Positions 57,041 through 64,000 of a DNA stretch of 64,000 bases are shown piece after piece (position 1 is the first letter of the stretch; every line of letters starts with the position of its first letter). The notes under the pieces are model-generated. The model did not search any database. It was not told where the DNA came from and worked only from the letters and a program-made list of their open reading frames with translations. Source of the DNA: Streptosporangium canum (GTDB taxonomy: Bacteria; Actinomycetota; Actinomycetes; Streptosporangiales; Streptosporangiaceae); NCBI RefSeq assembly GCF_900113865.1, contig NZ_FOQY01000014.1, positions 124,001 to 188,000 of the forward strand, given 5' to 3'. The translations under genes were made by a program, and so were the position numbers.

Positions 57041-57163
57041 GGGAAAACTCTAAGCGCCGCGACCCACCGGAGCCTCCGGCCGGGGTCCTAGGTCCATCAG
57101 CCCAGGCGCGGCCCGGTCCTGCGGCCGATGCGCGCGGGACGTTCGATTCCTACCGTCGGGGAC

Positions 57164-57470
57164 ATGACGAAGACCGCACTCATCACCGGCGCCTCCCGCG
57201 GACTCGGCCTGGCCCTGGCCCGTTCCCTGGCCTCCGACGGCTGGGGCGGGTACGGGCTCCGCCCTGGAGCAGCTCTCCAACGTGCCGGCCGTCGAGGAGC
57301 CTCGGGTCGCGGTCTGGTGGGTCGACCCGGGGGAGATGAACACGGCCATGCCGGCCGACGCGGTCGGCGCCGAGGACGCGGCGGCGGCGCCGGGGCCGGA
57401 GACGGTCGTGCCCACCCTGCGGCGGCTGATCGAGGAGCGTCCGGCGATCGGCCGGGTGAGCCACCCGTGA
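57164..57470 (+). pseudogene. Internally deleted short-chain dehydrogenase gene
   Basis: An SDR start (MTKTALITGASRGLGLALAR) at 57164 runs about 27 residues and then leaves its frame. In another frame, from about 57260, an SDR-like C-terminal end appears: ALEQLSNVPAVEEP, VAVWWVDPGEMNTAMPAD, then TLRRLIEERPAIGRVSHP with a stop at 57470. The central part of some 130 residues, including the YxxxK, is missing and the two pieces are out of frame, so the gene is dead. Its C-terminal piece is like the SDRs often found before QueA-like genes. Confidence 0.75.
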
Positions 57471-57525
57471 GCGCGCGAGGCGAGCGGGTGGACGGGCGGC
57501 GGGTGGGGCCGGCGGAGGAGGTCTC

Positions 57526-58629
57526 GTGAACGCGCCCGTGACGGACGCCATGGCTCCGGGTTTCGTGCTCCCGCACGACCTGGAGGCGCACGAGCCGCCG
57601 GAGGCGCGGGGGCTGACCCGTGACGGGGTGCGGCTCCTGGTCTCGCACGGCGACACCGGGGAGATCACCCATCACGGGTTCGCCGAGTTGCCCGGCCTGC
57701 TCCACCCCGGCGACCTGCTGGTGGTCAACAACTCCGCCACCCTCCCCGCGGCGGTCCGGCTCGACCGGCTCGCGGTGCACTTCTCCACCGAGCGCGAGGA
57801 CGGGACCTGGCTGGTGGAGCTGCGCCGCCGGCTGGAACTGCGGTCCGGGCCCGGCGGCGGGGGCGCCGGGCAGGACACGCGGAGGCCGGGAGCGGCCGGA
57901 GCGGGCGCGGAAATGGCCAGCGAGCCCTACCCGGGCGGCGCGGCCGGAGAGTGGCTGCCGCTGCCCGGCGGGGCCACGCTGTTCCTGCTGGAGCGGGAGA
58001 CCCCGCGCCTGTGGCGGGCCCGGCTGGACCGCGAGGTCCCCGCCTACCTGCGCCGGTACGGCGTGCCGATCCGCTACTCGTACGTGGAGCGGGACTGGCC
58101 GCTGGAGGACTACCAGACCGTGTTCGGGGTCCGGCCCGGCAGCGCGGAGATGCCCAGCGCCGGCCGGCCGTTCACCACCGGGCTGGTGACCGGGCTGGTC
58201 TCGCGCGGGATCGGCGTCGCGCCGATCACCCTGCACACCGGGGTGGCCTCGCCGACAGCGGACGAGCCGCCCTGTCCGGAGTGGTTCGAGGTCTCCGAGG
58301 CGACCGCGCGGCAGGTCCGGCTCACACGTGGATCCGGAGGCCGGGTGATCGCGGTGGGCACGACCGTGGTGCGGGCGCTGGAGACTGCCGCTCTGACCGG
58401 CGGCCGTGTCCGGGCCGCGCGAGGCTGGACCTCCCACCTGGTGACCCCCTCGACCGGTGTGCGGGCGGTGAGCGGCCTGATCACCGGCCTGCACGGACCG
58501 CGCTCCAGCCACCTGCTGATGCTGTCCGCGATCGCCGGCGGCGAGCTGCTCTCCCTGTCCTACGCGGAGGCGCTCGGTGAGGGTTATCTCTGGCACGAAT
58601 TCGGCGACGTCCATCTGATTCTCCAGTAG
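57526..58629 (+). CDS. QueA-like S-adenosylmethionine:tRNA ribosyltransferase-isomerase family protein
   Basis: A 367-residue member of the QueA family, which in queuosine synthesis moves ribose from SAM to the modified tRNA base. Seen: DLLVVNNSATLPAAVRL, YVERDWPLEDYQTVFG, SAGRPFTTGLV, GVAPITLHTGV, VIAVGTTVVRALE and LSYAEALGEGYLWHEFGDVHLIL. A Gly-rich insert (about 105-140) interrupts the first domain. The GTG has GGAGGAGG upstream. No tgt, queC, queD or queE is in the window, so its real substrate may not be tRNA; that is inference. Confidence 0.82.
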   Translation: MNAPVTDAMAPGFVLPHDLEAHEPPEARGLTRDGVRLLVSHGDTGEITHHGFAELPGLLHPGDLLVVNNSATLPAAVRLDRLAVHFSTEREDGTWLVELRRRLELRSGPGGGGAGQDTRRPGAAGAGAEMASEPYPGGAAGEWLPLPGGATLFLLERETPRLWRARLDREVPAYLRRYGVPIRYSYVERDWPLEDYQTVFGVRPGSAEMPSAGRPFTTGLVTGLVSRGIGVAPITLHTGVASPTADEPPCPEWFEVSEATARQVRLTRGSGGRVIAVGTTVVRALETAALTGGRVRAARGWTSHLVTPSTGVRAVSGLITGLHGPRSSHLLMLSAIAGGELLSLSYAEALGEGYLWHEFGDVHLILQ

Positions 58630-58718
58630 CCAGTCAGCCGCAAGGGGTTTCCAAGTCGGCCGCCCCATGCTGGGCACGGCAATCAACGGGGGAACACCGA
58701 ATTCGACTGGAGTAAGAA

Positions 58719-59246
58719 ATGCGCCGGCACCTGACCGCCTTCGCCGCCATCGCCCTGGCAGGAGGCATGCTCCTCACCCCTGGTGGCGCGAACGCCGCCG
58801 CGGCCGCGCCGACCACGGCCCACGTGGCCGCACCGCTGTCGCCGCTGAAGCTGACCGCCTACTACCCGCGCCGGGTCTACGCGGGCGACACGATCACCTA
58901 CACGCTCAAGGCCAGGAACGCCGGCGACTGGGCCACCGACATCGCCTACGTCGGGGGCTACGCTCCCCGGCAGGCGCGCAAGGTCCGCATCACCGGCCCC
59001 TCCGGCTCGATCTGCGAGGCCGACGGGCGCGAGGTGGGCTGTCTGCTCGACACCCTGAAGCCGGGCAGATCGGTCACGATCAAGGTCAAGGTGTGGCTGA
59101 GGAGCAGCGCTCGGGGCACCGCGACGGCCGAGTTCGCCTCGGCGTCGATCGACGTCCCCGCGGGCGGGCTCGACACCCTCGACATCCACGGCATCGACGT
59201 GGGCACCGACCTGAAGTACGTGCGGGTGAAGACCAGGATCCTCTGA
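58719..59246 (+). CDS. Secreted DUF11-like beta-sandwich protein (paralogue 1)
   Basis: A 175-residue exported protein: signal peptide ending near GANA/AAA (about 27-30), then a beta-sandwich of the DUF11 type (LKLTAYYPRRVYAGDTITYT, LKARNAGDWATDIAYVGG, a pair of Cys in SICEADGREVGCLLD, SVTIKVKVWLRSSARGTATA) and an ending in YVRVKTRIL. GGAG precedes the ATG. It aligns throughout with the next secreted protein; together they look like a duplicated pair. No wall-anchor motif is seen, so they are probably free or loosely wall-bound. Confidence 0.75.
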   Translation: MRRHLTAFAAIALAGGMLLTPGGANAAAAAPTTAHVAAPLSPLKLTAYYPRRVYAGDTITYTLKARNAGDWATDIAYVGGYAPRQARKVRITGPSGSICEADGREVGCLLDTLKPGRSVTIKVKVWLRSSARGTATAEFASASIDVPAGGLDTLDIHGIDVGTDLKYVRVKTRIL

Positions 59247-59357
59247 CGGTCCGCGCCCGGATCCGACGCGTGCGGAGGCGGCCCACCAGGGCGGGCCGCC
59301 TCGGCGCGGGATCCCTCCCGATTCCGTACGGCCGCCGCCCCGTTCGCTCCGTCACAA

Positions 59358-59402
59358 ATCACTTTACTTAGGTAGATTTTTGCTTTACCTAATATGTGTG
59401 AT
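59358..59402. promoter_or_regulatory. AT-rich imperfect dyad ahead of the second secreted-protein gene
   Basis: A perfect TTAGGTA-N11-TACCTAA core (59368-59374, 59386-59392) is flanked by ATCAC and GTGAT ends at matching distance; 12 of 17 positions agree in each half. It is the most AT-rich spot in the region and probably holds the promoter of the gene at 59469. Confidence 0.55.
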
Positions 59403-59468
59403 AAAACGCTGCGAACTTTCACGGGGGCAACCGCAGCGCCCTCGTACCCCTCAACTGGGAGACGTTTA

Positions 59469-60026
59469 ATGCGCCACCCGATCTACAAGATCGCCGCTCT
59501 GGCCCTGGTCGCTCCGCTCGCGGGCACGATGCTGCTCGCCACGCCGGCCTCGGCCGCTCCCACAAAGGCCTCCGCCGCGGCCGTCAAGACGGCTGACGAC
59601 CCCTACTCCTCCTTCGACCTGAAGATCTCGGCGCCGAGCAGGGCCCGGGCCGGAGCGACGATCTCCTACACGATCAAGGCCACCAACACGGGCCCCTACG
59701 AGGCCGACTCGTACTACCTCGGCGGCGTGCTGCCCAAGGGCTCCAAGGTCGTCCGGGTCCACGCCCCCAAGGGGACCGAGTGCGACTGGTACGAGGACGG
59801 CTACTGGTGCTGGACCCCCCTGGCCCTCGAAGTCGGCGAGTACGAGAGCATCAAGATCACGGTGAAGCTCGGCAAGAAGTCCAAGGGCACCGCCACGGCC
59901 ATCCTCGGCGTCGACACCTATGACCTGCCGACCGGCGCGGAGACCCTCAACCGCGACGAGTTCGAGCGCATGGGCTTCAAGAGCTGGTACTTCGTGAAGA
60001 AGGTCAAGACCAGGATCGTGCGCTAG
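59469..60026 (+). CDS. Secreted DUF11-like beta-sandwich protein (paralogue 2)
   Basis: A 185-residue exported protein: signal peptide (IAALALVAPLAGTMLLA, cleavage after ASA near 29), then the same domain as its neighbour: LKISAPSRARAGATISYTIK, ATNTGPYEADSYYLGG, two Cys in TECDWYEDGYWCW, SIKITVKLGKKSKGTATA, and an ending YFVKKVKTRIVR. GGGAG precedes the ATG at 59469. An AT-rich dyad sits upstream. Function unknown; the pair could be surface or adhesive proteins. Confidence 0.75.
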   Translation: MRHPIYKIAALALVAPLAGTMLLATPASAAPTKASAAAVKTADDPYSSFDLKISAPSRARAGATISYTIKATNTGPYEADSYYLGGVLPKGSKVVRVHAPKGTECDWYEDGYWCWTPLALEVGEYESIKITVKLGKKSKGTATAILGVDTYDLPTGAETLNRDEFERMGFKSWYFVKKVKTRIVR

Positions 60027-60497
60027 CCGTACCCCCCCGTGAGAGCCCCCGTCCTGTCCCTTCCCTTCAGGGGGCGTCGCAGGCCGGGGGCTCTCCGCTC
60101 TCCGGACCCCGTGGGCGCGCCGGGGGACGGTCGGGGACGTTCCGGACCCCGTGGGGCACGGGACGGTCGGGGACGCTCCGGACCCCGTGGGGCACGGGAC
60201 GGTCGGGGACGCTCCGGACCCCGTGGGGCACGGGAGCGGAAGACGGCGCACGGCCTGTCCAACGGCGGCACGCCCGTGCCCCGCACCCGCCGGTCTCCGC
60301 GATCGTGGAACACGTGAACTCGATCTTCCTGAAGCCCGCGCCGGAGAATATCCCCGGCACCCACCGCCGGGTGGCCGCCGTCATCGCCTGCCCCGGGCCC
60401 CGCTGAGACGCGGGGCGGGAGGAGAGCGCGAACTTCAGGCGTCCGGATGATGAACCACATTCACGATCGATTCCGGGGCCAAGTAGCGTAGACACCG
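60027..60497. other. 471-bp intergenic region with a 36-bp repeat block
   Basis: Between the second secreted-protein gene and serB. It contains a 36-bp tandem array (60101-60239). Near 60300-60420 a short plus-strand frame reads like a protein fragment, but nothing is supported as a gene. The serB promoter is probably in the last 80 bp. Confidence 0.5.
60101..60239. repeat. 36-bp tandem repeat array
   Basis: Two perfect 36-bp copies (60141-60176, 60177-60212), a 40-bp variant before them (60101-60140) and a partial copy after (60213-60239). The unit begins TCCGGACCCCGTGGGGCACG. There is no spacer-repeat alternation, so it is not CRISPR. Confidence 0.9.
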
Positions 60498-61721
60498 ATG
60501 AACCAGCGCACGCTTCTGATCACGTTGACCGGACCCGACCGGCCGGGCGTCACCTCGCGGCTCTTCTCCGTGCTGGCCGGCTTCCCCGTCGTCGTCGCCG
60601 ACATCGAGCAGGTCGTCATCCGCGGCCGGCTCACCCTGGGCGTCCTCGTCGCCTACGCGGGCGACACCCCGACCGGGACGGGCAGCACCATAGGCGCCCT
60701 GTGGACCACCGTCGAGCGGGCCGCCGAGGACATGGGGCTGCAGGTGGAGCTGTCCACCGGCTCCGATCCGCAGGAGAAGCGGCGGCGCGGGCGGCTGCAC
60801 GTCACCGTGCTCGGATCGCCGCTGCAGCCCGCCGCCATGGCCGGCATCGCCGGCCGGATCGCCGCGGCCGGCGCCAACATCGACCGGATCGAACGGCTGT
60901 CCAACTACCCGGTGACCTGCATCGAGCTGGCCGTCTCCGGCGCCGACCCGGACACGCTCCGGGCCGAGCTCGCCATCGAGGCGCACGTGCAGCAGGTCGA
61001 CGTGGCCGTGCAGCGGACCGGCCTGCACCGCAGGGCCAAGCGGCTGATCGTGATGGACGTGGACTCCACGCTCATCCAGGCCGAGGTGATCGAGCTGCTG
61101 GCGGCCCACGCGGGCTGCCTGGAGGAGGTCGCCCGGGTCACCGAGGAGGCGATGCGCGGCGAGCTCGACTTCGCCGAGTCGCTGCGCCGCCGGGTCGCGC
61201 TGCTGGAGGGCCTCCCCCAGGAGATCTTCGAAAAAGTCCGCAAGGAGCTGGTCCTCACCCCCGGCGCCCGCACCCTGGTACGGACGCTCAAGCGGCTCGA
61301 CTACCGGTTCGCGATCGTCAGCGGCGGGTTCACCCAGCTCACCGACGCCCTCGTCGACGACCTCGGCATCGACTACTCCGCGGCCAACACGCTGGAGGTC
61401 GTGGACGGCGTGCTCACCGGACGGGTCGTCGGCGAGATCGTCGACCGCCCCGGCAAGGCACGGGCCCTGGAACGCTTCGCCCGCCAGGCGGGCATCCCGA
61501 TCAGCCAGACCGTGGCCATCGGCGACGGCGCCAACGACCTCGACATGATCGCGGCGGCCGGGCTGGGCATCGCGTTCAACGCCAAGCCGGTGGTCCGCCA
61601 GGCCGCCGACACCGCGGTCAACGTGCCCTACCTCGACTCGATCCTCTACCTGCTCGGCATCCCGCGCGCCGAGGTCGAGGCCGCCGACGCCGAGGACGGC
61701 GTCATCGTCGCGGAGCGGTGA
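60498..61721 (+). CDS. serB: Phosphoserine phosphatase SerB with two ACT domains
   Basis: Last step of serine synthesis. It has 407 residues. Two ACT-type regulatory domains at about 1-80 and 98-175 (LLITLTGPDRPGVTSRLFS; LHVTVLGSPLQPAAMAGIA) precede the HAD catalytic domain: MDVDSTLIQAEVIELLA (nucleophile Asp about 188), IVSGGFTQLTDAL, Lys in RPGKARALE and IGDGANDLDMIAAAG. This two-ACT form is typical of mycobacterial and actinobacterial SerB2. Its 3' end overlaps the FUSC gene by 20 bp. Confidence 0.95.
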   Translation: MNQRTLLITLTGPDRPGVTSRLFSVLAGFPVVVADIEQVVIRGRLTLGVLVAYAGDTPTGTGSTIGALWTTVERAAEDMGLQVELSTGSDPQEKRRRGRLHVTVLGSPLQPAAMAGIAGRIAAAGANIDRIERLSNYPVTCIELAVSGADPDTLRAELAIEAHVQQVDVAVQRTGLHRRAKRLIVMDVDSTLIQAEVIELLAAHAGCLEEVARVTEEAMRGELDFAESLRRRVALLEGLPQEIFEKVRKELVLTPGARTLVRTLKRLDYRFAIVSGGFTQLTDALVDDLGIDYSAANTLEVVDGVLTGRVVGEIVDRPGKARALERFARQAGIPISQTVAIGDGANDLDMIAAAGLGIAFNAKPVVRQAADTAVNVPYLDSILYLLGIPRAEVEAADAEDGVIVAER

Positions 61722-63789
61722 GCGCGGCCAGCCGGAGAGCCTCGGCGCTGAGCCCCTTCAGGGCCGGCTGCGCGGCGGCGGCGTGCATGATCCCGCGGCG
61801 CACCTCGGTCATCTGATCGGCCGCCCCCTCGGCCACCTCGTCCAGCCGTCGCGCGGTCAGCACGTCCACGTGCGCGCCGAGCTCGTCCAGGACACCGTCC
61901 AGGTCGTCGGCCGGAGCCTCGGGACGCTCCGTGCCGACCGCCTCGGCGACGTTCTCCAGCCGGTCGGCGACCATGTCGAGGACCGCCGCCGTGGGCCCGG
62001 ACTCCTCGCTGGGCCGCGGCACGGCGAACAGCGCCAGAGCGTTGTCGCGGAGCCGCCGGGCGGCCGTCACGGCGTCCCTGAGCCGCTGCGGCGCGCTGCC
62101 GCCGGGCTCCTTGTCCAGCCGGTCCAGGGAGTCGGCGAACCGGTCTGCGGCGACGGCCGCCGAGGAGAGCCGCGCGCGCACCTCGTCGGGGTCCTGGTCG
62201 ATCAACGACCGCACCAGCGCCGCGTGCTTTTCGAGCATCTCCACGGCCCTGCCGGTCAGCTTCGCGCGCTGCCCCCGGGGCCACAGCAGCCGGGCGAAGA
62301 GCAGCACCAGCGCCCCGCCCGCGATCGTGAGGGCCACCCGGACCGCCGCCGCCCCCCAGTCCAGCGGCAGGGAGAAGTCCGACAGCATCAGCGACAGCGG
62401 CGTCGCGAAGATCGTCCAGTAGCCGTAGCTGGCCCCCCGCAGCGCGAATCCCAGCACCGCGCAGACCGCGATGAAAACGATCAGGTAGAGGTGGCCGGGC
62501 GCGACCGCCAGCACCACCGCCGCCCCCGCCGCCCCCACCGCCGTGCCGGCCGTCCGCAGCACCACCCGCTCCACGGTGTCGCGGTAGGCCGGGCGGAGGC
62601 TGACGATCACGGTCACCACGAACCACTTGGCGTAGTGCTCGTGGGTCACCAGCATCAGCACCATGGCCAGGGTCACCGCCAGGCCCAGCCGTACCGGATG
62701 GTGGCCGGTGGAGAACACCGGCTTGCGCAGCCGGCCGAACCTGGGCAGGCGCGGTCCGACCTCGACCCCCTCGACCGCCTGCTGCGCCACCGACCGCACC
62801 GCCATCCCGATCCGGTCCAGGCACCGGCGGACCTGCCCGAGCAGCGCGGCCGCGGGCAGCGGCGCACCGCCCGTGTGAGCGGCCCGGCGGATCTCCTCGA
62901 CCTGGTCGGCGAACCGCCCGACGGCGCCCAGCGCCTCGGGCACCCCGGCCGAACCGCCGAGCGTCACGGCCTCCCGCAGCGCGCGGGCCAGGGCCCCGAC
63001 CGCCTCGTTCAGCTCCTCGGTCCAGCCGGTGCCCACACCCGTCTGCACGGCCGCCGCCCGCAGCACGCGCAGCGCGACGGTCTCGTGAAGGACGCGGGTC
63101 AGCGTGGCCAGCAGCCGCTGCAGGGCCCGGTCGTCCTCCTCCGAGACCCGGTAGAGGGAGAACCCCTTGGCCGCGTCGTCCAGGGCGGTGCCGGCGGAGC
63201 GGCGCAGCACCTCCCAGCTCTCCTCGGAGAGCGGGGCCCGCCCCGCGGCCTCCAGCAGGTCGGCCAGCGCCGTACCGGCCGTCTCGAAGGCCGTGCGGAG
63301 CGGCTGGAGGCGGCGCACCGGCCAGAGCCCCACGAGGAGCAGCGTCATCAGCAGGCCACCGGCCGCCGTGACCTCCATGTGGGCCGGCACGCTCAGGCCC
63401 GGCGGGGCGAAATAGGTCAGGGCCACCGAGAGCACCGCGGAAATGCTGATCACCGGCCAGTAGCCGCCGGCCATGGCGACCAGGCCCACCACGACGGCGG
63501 CCACCCAGGGGTACGGCTGGATCAGCGCGCCCAGGCCCGAACCCAGCGTGACCATGAGCGTGGCGACGAGCAGCTTGCGGGCGCGCTCGCCGTACGGCAG
63601 GCCCGGGACGTCCCCGAAGACGGTGAGATAGCCGCCCAGGGCCATCGCGGCGCCCTGCGGGACATGGCCGAGCATGACGCCGGCCACCAGCGGAAGGCAG
63701 ATGCCCAGCGCGCACAGCAGGCTGTAGCCCCAGGCGGGACGGCCGGCGAGCACGAAGTCGCCCCGCAGCGCCTCGGCGATCCTGCGCAT
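61702..63789 (-). CDS. FUSC family integral membrane protein
   Basis: A 695-residue membrane protein of the FUSC/aromatic-acid-exporter type. Two membrane blocks of about six helices each (about 15-165 and 355-500) are separated and followed by helical cytoplasmic regions. Visible blocks are GYLTVFGDVPGLPYGERARK in the first and RLGLAVTLAMVLMLVTHEHY, then VTVIVSLRPAYRDTVERV, in the second. Family members are linked to export of small organic acids or stress resistance; the substrate is unknown. It converges on serB. Confidence 0.85.
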   Translation of the reverse strand: MRRIAEALRGDFVLAGRPAWGYSLLCALGICLPLVAGVMLGHVPQGAAMALGGYLTVFGDVPGLPYGERARKLLVATLMVTLGSGLGALIQPYPWVAAVVVGLVAMAGGYWPVISISAVLSVALTYFAPPGLSVPAHMEVTAAGGLLMTLLLVGLWPVRRLQPLRTAFETAGTALADLLEAAGRAPLSEESWEVLRRSAGTALDDAAKGFSLYRVSEEDDRALQRLLATLTRVLHETVALRVLRAAAVQTGVGTGWTEELNEAVGALARALREAVTLGGSAGVPEALGAVGRFADQVEEIRRAAHTGGAPLPAAALLGQVRRCLDRIGMAVRSVAQQAVEGVEVGPRLPRFGRLRKPVFSTGHHPVRLGLAVTLAMVLMLVTHEHYAKWFVVTVIVSLRPAYRDTVERVVLRTAGTAVGAAGAAVVLAVAPGHLYLIVFIAVCAVLGFALRGASYGYWTIFATPLSLMLSDFSLPLDWGAAAVRVALTIAGGALVLLFARLLWPRGQRAKLTGRAVEMLEKHAALVRSLIDQDPDEVRARLSSAAVAADRFADSLDRLDKEPGGSAPQRLRDAVTAARRLRDNALALFAVPRPSEESGPTAAVLDMVADRLENVAEAVGTERPEAPADDLDGVLDELGAHVDVLTARRLDEVAEGAADQMTEVRRGIMHAAAAQPALKGLSAEALRLAALTAPRR

Positions 63790-63874
63790 GCCACCCCCCG
63801 AGGTCGTCAGGACGGGGGGATGCGACCTTCCTGCCCGCCTTCCGGACGCTTAGTGCTCCTGGACCCCGGGACGC

Positions 63875-64000
63875 TCAGTGCTCCTTGGGACTCCAGCGGG
63901 CGACGCCGCGTCCCGCCTCGAGCTCGGCCCACTCGTCCTCGGTCTCGATGACGGCGAACGCGCCGGGCGGGAAGCCGGGGTCGCCGTCCCCCGCGGTGAG
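63875..64000 (-). CDS. C-terminal end of an unidentified gene, cut by the window edge
   Basis: The last 41 codons of a minus-strand gene with good codon usage: GDPGFPPGAFAVIETEDEW, then AELEAGRGVARWSPKEH and stop at 63875. I do not recognise the family. Its stop region is partly duplicated 24 bp further on (about 63844-63861 resembles 63868-63885), so a small tandem duplication ends the gene. Confidence 0.55.
   Translation of the reverse strand, partial: LTAGDGDPGFPPGAFAVIETEDEWAELEAGRGVARWSPKEH

Noticed and set aside
59368-59392. DtxR/IdeR iron box
   Set aside because: TTAGGT and ACCTAA half-sites are present, but the spacer is 13 bp instead of 7, so it does not fit the known iron box. Kept only as an unassigned dyad.
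60101-60239. CRISPR array
   Set aside because: Repeats are contiguous with no unique spacers, and no cas genes are present.
59466-60251. Minus-strand frame with PTGSGASPTV repeats
   Set aside because: It runs antisense through the secreted-protein gene and owes its repeats to the 36-bp DNA array; no ribosome site or start context was seen.
61783-63951. 722-codon open frame antisense to the FUSC gene
   Set aside because: A His/Arg/Pro/Gln-rich shadow; the minus strand shows membrane helices and family blocks.

Overview
The window is high-GC, densely packed actinomycete chromosome. It carries a BldN-type sigma factor with an RsbN-type partner, an HspR-controlled dnaK operon with HAIR boxes, a mycobacterial-type bS22 micro-protein, CU044_5270-type and DUF2231/Rieske proteins, and many GTG starts with ATGA/GTGA overlaps. 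This fits a filamentous, sporulating actinobacterium. I lean to the Streptosporangiales (Streptosporangium/Nonomuraea-like), but the family is an inference. I see no rRNA or tRNA genes, insertion sequences, prophage or CRISPR array, so this looks like core chromosome with a few accessory insertions.

Layout: (1) 0-5 kb: an FAH-family hydrolase (cut by the window edge), an amidase, a small HTH regulator with a palindromic operator, a Uma2 nuclease-like protein and hemL. (2) 5-9.8 kb: a three-gene signalling operon of two tandemly duplicated histidine kinases and one NarL-type regulator, then a short primase-polymerase-like protein. (3) 10-16 kb: heme synthesis on the minus strand, rex-hemA-hemC-hemD and then hemB, behind a Rex operator. 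(4) 16-30 kb: a developmental/conserved block with a glutaredoxin, a membrane protein fused to a monooxygenase-like domain, bldN-like sigma, rsbN-like anti-sigma behind a BldN-type promoter, HAD-IB hydrolase, alpha/beta hydrolase, PlsC-like acyltransferase, SDR epimerase, bS22, an excisionase-like HTH protein, a phosphatase-like protein, acuC, an MFS transporter and proC. (5) 29.8-32.3 kb: an orphan VapB-type antitoxin, a lipoprotein, and an ECF sigma/CU044_5270 pair. (6) 32.4-39.3 kb: dnaK-grpE-dnaJ-hspR and clpB, the heat-shock regulon with two HAIR elements and a promoter between them. (7) 39.4-45.3 kb: secreted and hypothetical proteins, an EphD-like hydrolase-dehydrogenase fusion with a TetR regulator, and a CapA-like lipoprotein. 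(8) 45.4-48.4 kb: a probably leaderless fur-katA unit, then menB. (9) 48.6-57 kb: a molybdopterin oxidoreductase, HD protein, Rieske/DUF2231 protein, TauE-type exporter, ABC ATPase, and a GAF histidine kinase/regulator pair. (10) 57-64 kb: a decayed SDR gene next to a QueA-like enzyme, two paralogous secreted proteins, a 36-bp repeat block, serB, an FUSC-family membrane protein and the end of an unidentified gene.

Functional links: Rex senses NADH/NAD+ and probably controls its own operon and heme supply. KatA needs heme and lies under a Fur-type regulator. HspR closes a feedback loop on the chaperones. BldN and RsbN form a sigma/anti-sigma switch for development. Most intergenic junctions between convergent genes carry strong GC hairpins without a T-tract, the usual actinobacterial terminator form. 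The less ordinary signals are the membrane-monooxygenase fusion, the duplicated kinases, the BldN-type promoter before rsbN, the secreted paralogue pair with its AT-rich dyad, and several short tandem duplications at gene ends.
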